Origin: Clostridia bacterium
Lineage (GTDB): Bacteria > Bacillota > Clostridia > Christensenellales > Borkfalkiaceae
Length of the DNA: 6,841 bases
NCBI GenBank assembly: GCA_017628935.1
Contig: JAGBYC010000083.1
Span: 1-6,841, forward strand
Reading direction: 5' to 3'
This document shows, in pieces, positions 1-6,205 of the stretch. A program made the position numbers and the translations under genes. The notes under the pieces were generated by a model, which was not told where the DNA came from, ran no database searches, and was given only the letters and a program-made list of their open reading frames with translations. The first letter of the stretch is position 1; each line of letters begins with the position of its first letter.

Positions 1-873
1 ATAATAAATCAAACGTACACTAATTTAGAAATTATTTTAGTTAACGATGGCTCTACCGACGATAGTGGTGCTATTTGTGACGAATACGCTAAAAAAGATA
101 ATCGTATAAAAGTTATACATAAAGTTAACGAAGGTCAATCTATTGCACGTAACTGTGGGTTAAAGGTTGCTACGGGTAATTTTATAGGGTTTGTTGATAG
201 CGACGATACTATTATGCCTGAAACTTATTCTACTTTGCGTGAGGCTATCGAAGGGGTAGACTTAGCAATGTGTAGCCATAACGTCGTATACCCTAATAAA
301 ACTATATCGTTTGCAAAAGGTGGTGTTACTACTTTTAATAAAGAAGAATTGTGGCAAGAAGTTTTTGGCAACCTTAACAACGCCGTTTGGAATAAACTTT
401 TCAAAAAAGAATTATTAAAAGATATTTATTTTGACGCGAATTTTGCTCACGGCGAAGATTTAATATTTAATATTTTATATTTAAAAAACGCTAGTAGTGG
501 CCGTTTAGTTGATACTGCGTTATATAACTACTTTAAGCGTGGAGATTCTATAACAACCGGTAAATTTAGTAAAAGAAAACTTTTAGAAGTTTCTTCTAAA
601 GACGAGGCTAAAAGGTTAGTTAGTGAAATTTATCCACCTATGCTTAAAACGGCTGAAAAGTATTCGTATCGCGCCAGAGCGAATATTACGCGTAATATTT
701 ATAAAGCGAAAAAACAAGTTGAGTTTAAGGCTGAACTTTTAGAATATAAACAATATATGTTAAAAAACTATCCGTTAGTAAAAGGTAGTTTAAAGGGTAA
801 AGAAAGGTTAGAATTTTTCTTGTTTAAGTATTTACCGTTTGCTTACAAGTTATTAGCAAAATTTTATAATTAA
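1..873 (+). CDS. Glycosyltransferase family 2 (5' end cut off by the window)
   Basis: This is a GT-A fold family 2 glycosyltransferase, expected to transfer a sugar from a nucleotide-sugar donor onto a growing lipid-linked repeat unit at the cytoplasmic face of the membrane. The reading frame is open from base 1 to the TAA at 871-873 (290 visible residues). Aligned to the next gene, about 24 N-terminal residues, including the usual IIVPVY strand, lie outside the window. Visible motifs are ILVNDGSTDDS (nucleotide binding), the ARNxGL helix, the metal-binding VDSDD at visible residues 63-67, WNKLFKKE, and HGEDLIF, whose ED is typical of the acceptor/base region. The first ATG inside the frame (214) lies after the DSDD motif, so a start there would remove the catalytic half; I reject it. 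The C-terminus is Lys/Tyr-rich and possibly membrane-associated. The donor and acceptor sugars cannot be told. Family assignment is firm. Confidence 0.93.
   Translation: MINQTYTNLEIILVNDGSTDDSGAICDEYAKKDNRIKVIHKVNEGQSIARNCGLKVATGNFIGFVDSDDTIMPETYSTLREAIEGVDLAMCSHNVVYPNKTISFAKGGVTTFNKEELWQEVFGNLNNAVWNKLFKKELLKDIYFDANFAHGEDLIFNILYLKNASSGRLVDTALYNYFKRGDSITTGKFSKRKLLEVSSKDEAKRLVSEIYPPMLKTAEKYSYRARANITRNIYKAKKQVEFKAELLEYKQYMLKNYPLVKGSLKGKERLEFFLFKYLPFAYKLLAKFYN
62..80 (+). repeat. 19-base identity shared with 1015-1033 (paralogous GT2 genes)
   Basis: The 19 bases at 62-80 recur exactly at 1015-1033, in the same position of the two tandem family 2 glycosyltransferase genes (encoding DSGAIC and NSGAIC respectively). 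It is the longest exact match I saw between them. It reflects gene duplication and could serve as a recombination site between the two genes. Confidence 0.7.
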
Positions 874-877
874 GGTG
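872..877 (+). promoter_or_regulatory. Ribosome binding site overlapping the upstream stop codon
   Basis: AAGGTG begins within the TAA stop of the first glycosyltransferase and sits 4 bases before the ATG at 882. The overlap suggests translational coupling of the two paralogous genes. An almost identical AGGTG site precedes the nucleotidyltransferase-like gene. Confidence 0.6.
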
Positions 878-881
878 TAGT

Positions 882-1847
882 ATGAGTAAGTTGATAAGCA
901 TAATAGTGCCAGTTTATAAAGTAGAACAGTATTTAGATAGGTGTATTACGTCTATATTAAACCAAACGCATACTAACATTGAAGTTATTTTGGTTGACGA
1001 CGGTTCTCCTGATAATAGTGGTGCTATTTGTGATAAATATGCTAAATTAGATAGTCGCGTAAAAGTTATTCATAAAGAAAATGGCGGCGTATCTTCTGCA
1101 AGAAATTTAGGGTTAGAGTTAGCAAAAGGCGAGTATTTTGGCTTTATTGATAGCGACGACTATATCGAGCCTAATATGTATGAAAGTTTATACGCTGAAA
1201 TTGAAAAGTCGGGCGCTGATATGGCTGTTTGTGGCTTTAAGCAAGTACGCGTTAACGGTGATAGTAAAGTTAACGACGCTGACGATAGCGTTGATTTTTC
1301 AAAAGAAAATATTATTAAAAATTATTTTACCGAAGGCATTATTAAAGAGTTAATGTATGCCCCTGTAAATAAACTTTATAAGAAAGAAACGTTTATTTTA
1401 TTAAGGTTTGATACTAAATACGCGCTTGGCGAAGATATACTTTATTTGTTGAGTTGTATTGAAAAATCTAATAAAATAACGTATGTTAAAGGTGCGTTTT
1501 ATAACTATATAATTCGTGAAAACTCGGCAATGACGTCGTCGTTTTCGTTAAAAAGGTTAGACTATATTTACGCCATACGTGAAATTGAAAAAACGTGTGA
1601 AAACTCATATTCTTACGCTACCCAAAGCGTTAAAACTTGGGTGTATCGCCACGTTTTAAACACGGTGCGCCAGTTAATAGTTAACAACAAAATTAAACAA
1701 TGTAGCGCATTTTACTTAGAAAATAAGAAGTATTTAAAAGAAAACAAAGCAAAATATCTTAAAAAATTATCGTTAAACCAAAAGATTGATTATTTTTTAA
1801 TAATGTATTGTCATCTACTTTTAAAGTTAAAAGTAAAACTTTCTTAA
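882..1847 (+). CDS. Glycosyltransferase family 2, paralogue of the preceding gene
   Basis: This is a complete 321-residue GT-A glycosyltransferase, a normal length for capsule and EPS family 2 enzymes. In order: the N-terminal IIVPVYK strand (residues 7-13), VDDGSPDNSG (38-47), GGVSSARNLGL (68-78), the metal-binding DSDD at 90-93, PVNKLYKKE (161-169) and LGEDILYL with the conserved E184-D185. The C-terminal third is basic and aromatic, as in membrane-associated relatives. The ATG at 882 is preceded by AAGGTG and begins directly with the canonical first strand, so the start is secure. It lies 8 bases after the previous gene and resembles it closely in the donor-binding half, which points to tandem duplication; the acceptor halves diverge, suggesting a different linkage or acceptor. 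The sugar specificity is unknown. Confidence 0.94.
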   Translation: MSKLISIIVPVYKVEQYLDRCITSILNQTHTNIEVILVDDGSPDNSGAICDKYAKLDSRVKVIHKENGGVSSARNLGLELAKGEYFGFIDSDDYIEPNMYESLYAEIEKSGADMAVCGFKQVRVNGDSKVNDADDSVDFSKENIIKNYFTEGIIKELMYAPVNKLYKKETFILLRFDTKYALGEDILYLLSCIEKSNKITYVKGAFYNYIIRENSAMTSSFSLKRLDYIYAIREIEKTCENSYSYATQSVKTWVYRHVLNTVRQLIVNNKIKQCSAFYLENKKYLKENKAKYLKKLSLNQKIDYFLIMYCHLLLKLKVKLS

Positions 1848-1849
1848 CC

Positions 1850-1855
1850 GGAGGG
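1850..1855 (+). promoter_or_regulatory. Strong ribosome binding site that fixes a GTG start
   Basis: GGAGGG lies 5 bases upstream of GTG at 1861 in the 13-base gap after the second GT2 gene. It is the strongest Shine-Dalgarno in the window and fixes the GTG as start. The first ATG of the frame (1885) has no comparable site and would remove the N-terminal beta strand. Confidence 0.7.
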
Positions 1856-1860
1856 AATAA

Positions 1861-2958
1861 GTGAAAAAGAAGTGCTTAATAGTAATGGGCTATATGATTT
1901 ACGGTGGCATTCAAAAAAGTTTAGTAAGCTTTTTAGACGCCGTTAAAGATAAAGTTGACGTTGACGTTTTGCTTTGGGGTAGAACTGAAAACGAAATTGA
2001 ACTTCCTACTTGGGTTAACATTTTAAACGTTCCTACGGTTAAGTCGGTAAGAAAGGCAAAAGAAGAAAACGGACTTTTTAGCCCTTCGTTTATTTTATCG
2101 TGTTTAGGTTTATTAAACAAAAAGCGTTGGAAGGTAATGCCGAAACTCAAAAAGCATTACGACGTTGCAATAGCGTATCCACAAGTAGGGTTTCCAAAAT
2201 ATTACGTAATTGATAAAGTTAATGCAGATAAAAAATATGCTTTTTATCACCACGGCTCGTATGAGTTTAGTGACGTAGTTAAAGCGTGGGATAAAGAATA
2301 TTATCCTAAATACGATAAACTTTATTGCGTATCAAAACACACTCAAAACATATTAGAAGAAGCGTTAGCAGTTGATATAAATTACGATATAATGCCTAAC
2401 TACTTAAACGTAGAGCGTATTTATAACGAAGGACAAGTTGCTTGTGCTGAATTAGAAAACGCTAAAGGCATAAAAATATTAACGGTAGCGCGTTTATCAG
2501 AAGAAAAGAATATATCTAAATGCTTAGACGTTTGCAAAAAGTTAGTAGACGACGGAGTAGAATTTTCTTACAATATAGTTGGCGACGGAGTTTTACGCGC
2601 CACACTTGAAAATGAAATTATTGAAAAGGGCTTAAGTAGTAACGTATTCTTATTAGGTGGACAACCTAACCCGTACAAGTTTATGAATAGTTGCGACGTG
2701 TATCTACAATTAAGCAAGTTTGAAGCAGACCCTATCACCATAAAAGAAGCAGGCGTATTTAGTAAGCCTATGGTGTTAAGCGATATAGTAGCGTTTAAAA
2801 ATGCAACGTCGTGGATAAATAATATTACGTTAAGTGATAGCGTTAACGATATTGCAAACGCTATTAAAAACGTGAAGAAAATAGAAATTATTAAAAACGA
2901 TTTTTCACGCGCTAACGAAACTTTTTTTGAAAAGTTAGCAGAAATTTTCGAGTTTTAG
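1861..2958 (+). CDS. Glycosyltransferase family 4 (GT-B fold, GTG start)
   Basis: This is a 365-residue retaining GT-B glycosyltransferase, predicted to add one sugar to the polysaccharide repeat unit in the cytoplasm. The N-terminal domain opens with a hydrophobic strand and the GGIQKSL acceptor loop (Gly15-Gly16), and contains FYHHG and the LYCVSKHTQ linker segment. The C-terminal donor domain has ILTVARLSEEKN with the phosphate-binding pair Arg211 and Lys216, IVGDGVLR (GDG at 241-243), VFLLGGQPNPY, and the family 4 E-x7-E signature with Glu288 and Glu296. The signature reads FEADPITIKEAG, where most relatives have EGxP; the change is conservative and does not argue against activity. GTG is chosen because of the GGAGGG 5 bases upstream. 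The gene ends in TAG, 18 bases before the flippase. Sugar specificity is not predictable. Confidence 0.93.
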   Translation: MKKKCLIVMGYMIYGGIQKSLVSFLDAVKDKVDVDVLLWGRTENEIELPTWVNILNVPTVKSVRKAKEENGLFSPSFILSCLGLLNKKRWKVMPKLKKHYDVAIAYPQVGFPKYYVIDKVNADKKYAFYHHGSYEFSDVVKAWDKEYYPKYDKLYCVSKHTQNILEEALAVDINYDIMPNYLNVERIYNEGQVACAELENAKGIKILTVARLSEEKNISKCLDVCKKLVDDGVEFSYNIVGDGVLRATLENEIIEKGLSSNVFLLGGQPNPYKFMNSCDVYLQLSKFEADPITIKEAGVFSKPMVLSDIVAFKNATSWINNITLSDSVNDIANAIKNVKKIEIIKNDFSRANETFFEKLAEIFEF

Positions 2959-2976
2959 CATTTATTTGGAGTTTAT

Positions 2977-4461
2977 ATGGCAGAAAACGTAAATTATAGA
3001 AAAGTTACGATGTCAGGAATGGTGTGGAAGTTTTTAGAACAGTTAGGTTCTAAACTTATAGCGTTTATTCTTTCCGTCGTATTAGCAAGGTTATTATTTC
3101 CTGAAGATTACGGGGTAATTGCTTTAACAAGTATATTTATAACTATTTGCGACACCTTCGTTAGTTCAGGGTTTACAACCTCACTTATTCAAAAAAAAGA
3201 TGCCGACGAGTTAGACTATTCTTCAGTTTTCTATACGTCGATGGCAATAGCGCTTGTTTTATACGCAATATTATTTTTTACAGCGCCTTACATAGCAGTT
3301 TGGCTTGAAACCCCACTTCTTTGCGACGTATTACGCGTGCTTGGTTTACGTTTACCTATTGGCGCGTTTGGTTCGGTTCAACAAGCTTATGCAACTAAAA
3401 ACTATATGTTTAAAAAATTCTTTTTATCAAGCATTATAGGATTTTTAATTGCAGGTGGCGTAGGTATTGTAATGGCGTATAACGGTTTCGGCGTATGGGC
3501 GCTTGTTGCTCACGACTTGATAGGCGTTATTATCAATAAAGTTACTTTATATATAACTACAAAATGGCGTCCACACTTATGTTATTCGTGGAAGAGAACG
3601 AAATCGCTTTTCAATTACGGCTGGAAAATTTTAGCAACAAGTTTATTCGATACTCTTTGCGTAGAAGCAAACTCACTAGTAATAGGTAAAAAATATTCTT
3701 CTGAAGATTTAGCGTATTCTTCAAAAGGTTCGTCGATGCCAAAATTAATAGGACAGTTTGCAGTTAATCCTATTCGTTTCGTTTTAATGCCGGTTTTATC
3801 TAATAAGCAAGGCGAAAAAAATATATTACATACGATATCTTCGTGCGTGCAAGCGTGTGCGTACCTTATGTTCCCAGTAATGTGTGGGCTTGCAATCGTA
3901 TCTCCAACGCTTGTGCCCTTACTTTATACGTCTAAATGGAACGATAGTATAGTGTTTATGCAACTTATGTGCGTGTATTACGCTATAGCTCCTTTAACGT
4001 CTGTCAACGCTATTTTAATTCAGGCAAAAGGTAAAAGTTCGTTATATTTAATTACTAACGTAATTGCAAGAATAGTAGGTTTAATATTACTTTTTATAAC
4101 TATGCAGTTTGGCGTATTTTGGGTAGTATTTAGCCAAGTATTAACAATTTTAATTCAATATTTAATAGTTGCCGTTCCTAACGGAAAACTTTACGGTTAC
4201 TCTATTTGGAAACAATTTAAAGATATGTTGCCGTACGTTTTATTAACGGCGTTTATGGGCGTAGTGGTTTATACGTTTAACTTCTTAACTATTCACCCTT
4301 ACTTAATTTTATTCTTACAAGTATTAACAGGCGTAATTATATACGTAGCGTTATCAATAGTATTAAAGTTGCCAGCGTTTACGTACTTGTTAAACACTAT
4401 AAAATCACTTTTTAAAAGAAACAAAAAAACTGAAACGGTAGAAAGCGTGGAGGAAAACTAA
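2977..4461 (+). CDS. Polysaccharide flippase of the MOP superfamily (WzxC/TuaB type)
   Basis: This 494-residue integral membrane protein is expected to flip undecaprenyl-linked repeat units across the cytoplasmic membrane for polymerisation outside. The N-terminal part ([52 protein letters not shown]) has the character of the WzxC/TuaB branch, where ARLL(x)PxDYG and DELD(Y/F) are typical. About 12 to 14 hydrophobic segments follow, for example near residues 26-61, 88-110, 147-193, 290-317, 328-349, 356-400 and 415-463. The last roughly 25 residues are a charged cytosolic tail. The ATG at 2977 follows TTTGGAG with 5 bases of spacing. The stop overlaps the next start by one base (TAATG), so the two genes are probably translationally coupled. 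Assignment to a flippase rather than a drug-exporting MATE protein rests on motifs and neighbours. Confidence 0.9.
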   Translation: MAENVNYRKVTMSGMVWKFLEQLGSKLIAFILSVVLARLLFPEDYGVIALTSIFITICDTFVSSGFTTSLIQKKDADELDYSSVFYTSMAIALVLYAILFFTAPYIAVWLETPLLCDVLRVLGLRLPIGAFGSVQQAYATKNYMFKKFFLSSIIGFLIAGGVGIVMAYNGFGVWALVAHDLIGVIINKVTLYITTKWRPHLCYSWKRTKSLFNYGWKILATSLFDTLCVEANSLVIGKKYSSEDLAYSSKGSSMPKLIGQFAVNPIRFVLMPVLSNKQGEKNILHTISSCVQACAYLMFPVMCGLAIVSPTLVPLLYTSKWNDSIVFMQLMCVYYAIAPLTSVNAILIQAKGKSSLYLITNVIARIVGLILLFITMQFGVFWVVFSQVLTILIQYLIVAVPNGKLYGYSIWKQFKDMLPYVLLTAFMGVVVYTFNFLTIHPYLILFLQVLTGVIIYVALSIVLKLPAFTYLLNTIKSLFKRNKKTETVESVEEN

Positions 4462-5003
4462 TGAATATTTTTAAAAAAATTTCACGTAGAATAAATATTT
4501 GGTTATATTTTAACGTAGCAAGAAAACTTCCTTGCTCAGATGAAAAAGGTGGCAAGTTTGCTAAAAAAATGCGTGCAAAAACTGCAAAACACTTTCTTGC
4601 ATACGTTGGTAAAGACGTTAACATTGAACACGGGGCGTCTATTACGTCAACTATGGAAGTTGGCGACCGTTCTGGCGTAGGAATTAACGCAAAAATGCAC
4701 GGCAAGGTAATAATAGGTAAAGACGTTATGATGGGGCCAGATTGTATTATTTACACTCAAAATCACGCGTTTAACGATATAACCGTTCCTATGTGTGACC
4801 AAGGTTTTTCTGAAGCAAAACCGGTTGTTATAGGTGACGACGTTTGGATAGGTGGTAGAGTTATAATTTTACCAGGCGTTAAGGTTGGTAGCCACTCTAT
4901 TATCGGCGCAGGCGCAGTTGTTACGAAAGACGTTCCTGAATATGCAGTAGTAGGTGGAAACCCTGCAAAAGTTTTAAAATATAGAACGGGCGAAGAAAAA
5001 TAA
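4461..5003 (+). CDS. Sugar O-acetyltransferase, left-handed beta-helix (hexapeptide repeat)
   Basis: This 180-residue protein is expected to transfer acetyl from acetyl-CoA to a hydroxyl of the repeat-unit sugar. The first ~50 residues are basic and helical, ending in [12 protein letters not shown], a preamble common in capsule-locus acyltransferases. Residues about 52-170 are hexapeptide repeats of the [LIV]-G-x4 type ([46 protein letters not shown]). His102 in the NHAF segment matches the catalytic histidine of the maltose/galactoside acetyltransferase group, and the end carries the family's [11 protein letters not shown] motif. The start overlaps the flippase stop by one base, with GGAGG at 4449-4453 inside the flippase C-terminus as its ribosome binding site. 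The exact acceptor sugar is unknown. A serine O-acetyltransferase or a streptogramin acetyltransferase would share the fold, but the context favours polysaccharide modification. Confidence 0.92.
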   Translation: MNIFKKISRRINIWLYFNVARKLPCSDEKGGKFAKKMRAKTAKHFLAYVGKDVNIEHGASITSTMEVGDRSGVGINAKMHGKVIIGKDVMMGPDCIIYTQNHAFNDITVPMCDQGFSEAKPVVIGDDVWIGGRVIILPGVKVGSHSIIGAGAVVTKDVPEYAVVGGNPAKVLKYRTGEEK

Positions 5004-5010
5004 TTTAATT

Positions 5011-5015
5011 AGGTG
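5011..5015 (+). promoter_or_regulatory. Ribosome binding site that decides the ATG at 5022
   Basis: AGGTG sits 6 bases before ATG 5022. A GTG at 5013 is in the same frame, but it is part of this site and would itself have no Shine-Dalgarno at proper distance. The near-identical AAGGTG before the gene at 882 supports reading this as the ribosome binding site. Confidence 0.6.
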
Positions 5016-5021
5016 TACGCG

Positions 5022-6179
5022 ATGAAAAACGTGTTTTTAAAATTAATAAAAGTGGCTATTTTAGGTGAAACTATGCCACTTGAAATAAGCGAATTAAAAA
5101 CGGCTGAAAACTTAAAGTCGGTATTTTCGCTTGCTAAAAAACACGACTTGGCGCACCTTGTTGCCGACGCTTTAGAAAAGTTAAATTTATTGCCGATAGA
5201 CGATAAGTTAAAAACTAAGTTTTTAAAAGAGCGTAATTTAGCCGTTTATAGAAACGAAATTAACGACTATGAACTTGAAAGAATTTCAGTAGCGTTTAAG
5301 GGCGAGAAAGTGCCGTTTATTGCACTTAAAGGTAGCGTTATTAAAAACTATTACCCTGAGCCTTGGATGAGAACAAGTTGCGACGTTGATATTTTAGTTG
5401 AGCCAACTAAGTTAGATTTAGCAACTGAAATTTTAACTAATAATTTAGGCTACGTAGTAACTAGTAAAGGCGACCACGACGTGTCTTTTAAAACGCCGTC
5501 TAAAGCGCATATTGAACTTCATTATAAGTTGTTTGACAGTGATGCTAAAAAGCAAGAAAAAGCCCTTTTTGAAAACGTGTTTAGCCTTTCTAAACTAACT
5601 AAAAATAGTGCAACTTATTACGAAATGCCAAATGAATATTTTTACGCTTACCATATTTCGCATATTGCTAAGCATTTAAGGTTTGGAGGTTGTGGCGTTC
5701 GCGCTATTTTAGATACTTACGTTTTAAATAATTGCCTTACATTTGATGAAACTTTAAAGGCTAATTTACTTGAAAAAGCAGGTCTTACAACGCTTGCAAG
5801 TAATATTGAAAATCTTAGTAAAGCGTGGTTTGGTAACGGCGAAGAAAACGACGTTACAAGTAGACTTAGCGAGTATATATTAACGGGTGGTATTTACGGA
5901 ACGTTTGAAACTAAAATAAAAGCGCAACAAAGCAAAAAAAGTAGTAAATTTAGTTACTTATTATCGCGTATATTTTTACCGTATAGCCAACTTAAATTTA
6001 AGTATCCTAAACTTGAAAAATATCCTATTTTGTATCCTTACTATATAGTAAAACGATGGTTTTCGCTTTTAAATAAAAATAAGCGTGAACTTGCCGTTCG
6101 TGAGTATACAAACGTAACTAAAACAGAAAATTCTTCGCAAGAAGAGGTTAAAAAATTATTAGATGATTTAAACATTTAA
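5022..6179 (+). CDS. Nucleotidyltransferase-fold protein (NTP_transf_5-like), function unknown
   Basis: This is a 385-residue soluble protein resembling the uncharacterised nucleotidyltransferase family NTP_transf_5 (PF14907), found repeatedly in polysaccharide and peptide biosynthesis loci. An N-terminal helical region (about 1-95) precedes the core FIALKGSVIKNYY (Lys103-Gly104-Ser105) and MRTSCDVDILVEP. Asp121 and Asp123 form the D-x-D metal site of the polymerase-beta fold, and Glu165 in IELHYKLF is the likely third carboxylate. Thus the catalytic triad appears intact. The C-terminal half is helical, with an AYHISHIAKH segment and a Tyr/Pro-rich end, and no transmembrane segment is convincing. 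I chose ATG 5022 over the in-frame GTG 5013 because AGGTG at 5011-5015 fits as its ribosome binding site. It is the last gene of the operon, 18 bases after the acetyltransferase. Substrate and reaction are unknown; nucleotidyl transfer to a sugar, lipid or protein is possible, and a toxin-like role cannot be excluded. Confidence 0.82.
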   Translation: MKNVFLKLIKVAILGETMPLEISELKTAENLKSVFSLAKKHDLAHLVADALEKLNLLPIDDKLKTKFLKERNLAVYRNEINDYELERISVAFKGEKVPFIALKGSVIKNYYPEPWMRTSCDVDILVEPTKLDLATEILTNNLGYVVTSKGDHDVSFKTPSKAHIELHYKLFDSDAKKQEKALFENVFSLSKLTKNSATYYEMPNEYFYAYHISHIAKHLRFGGCGVRAILDTYVLNNCLTFDETLKANLLEKAGLTTLASNIENLSKAWFGNGEENDVTSRLSEYILTGGIYGTFETKIKAQQSKKSSKFSYLLSRIFLPYSQLKFKYPKLEKYPILYPYYIVKRWFSLLNKNKRELAVREYTNVTKTENSSQEEVKKLLDDLNI

Positions 6180-6203
6180 AAAGACGGCATAGCCGTCTTT
6201 TTT
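6178..6203. terminator. Bidirectional intrinsic terminator between convergent genes
   Basis: A perfect 6-bp GC-rich stem, GACGGC (6183-6188) and GCCGTC (6192-6197) with loop ATA, is flanked by five A before and six T after. The A and T tracts can extend the pairing. The T-tract ends transcripts of the plus-strand polysaccharide operon; the A-tract reads as a T-tract on the minus strand and would stop the convergent DeoC-like gene. It begins within the TAA of the upstream gene and ends 2 bases before the minus-strand stop codon. Confidence 0.9.
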
Positions 6204-6205
6204 AA

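Larger units (their letters stand above)
1..6203 (+). other. Cell-surface polysaccharide biosynthesis operon (right-hand part)
   Basis: Six plus-strand genes with gaps of 8, 13, 18, -1 and 18 bases end at one terminator. No promoter-like interval exists between them, so a promoter upstream of the window is inferred. The order GT2, GT2, GT4, flippase, O-acetyltransferase, nucleotidyltransferase-like protein fits the assembly, export and decoration part of a Wzx/Wzy-type pathway. No polymerase, initiating transferase, tyrosine kinase or chain-length regulator is in view. Confidence 0.85.

Noticed and set aside
1138..1353. Plus-strand alternative frame inside the second GT2 gene
   Set aside because: It overlaps the catalytic DSDD region in another frame and has no own start signal.
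1817..1834. Perfect inverted repeat ACTTTTAA-AG-TTAAAAGT near the end of the second GT2 gene
   Set aside because: It is purely A/T-rich with a 2-base loop, lies within coding sequence for a Leu/Lys tail and has no T-tract; it is unlikely to be a terminator or operator.
1911..2150. Minus-strand open frame inside the family 4 glycosyltransferase gene
   Set aside because: It is antisense to conserved GT-B coding sequence, with no ribosome binding site.
4412..4705. Minus-strand open frame across the flippase/acetyltransferase junction
   Set aside because: It lies antisense to two well-supported genes, and its translation has no recognisable family.
5022..6179. Possible toxin-antitoxin or abortive-infection (AbiEii/MNT-like) nucleotidyltransferase
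   Set aside because: There is no partner antitoxin-sized gene next to it, and it sits at the end of a polysaccharide operon; the motif layout fits NTP_transf_5 better.
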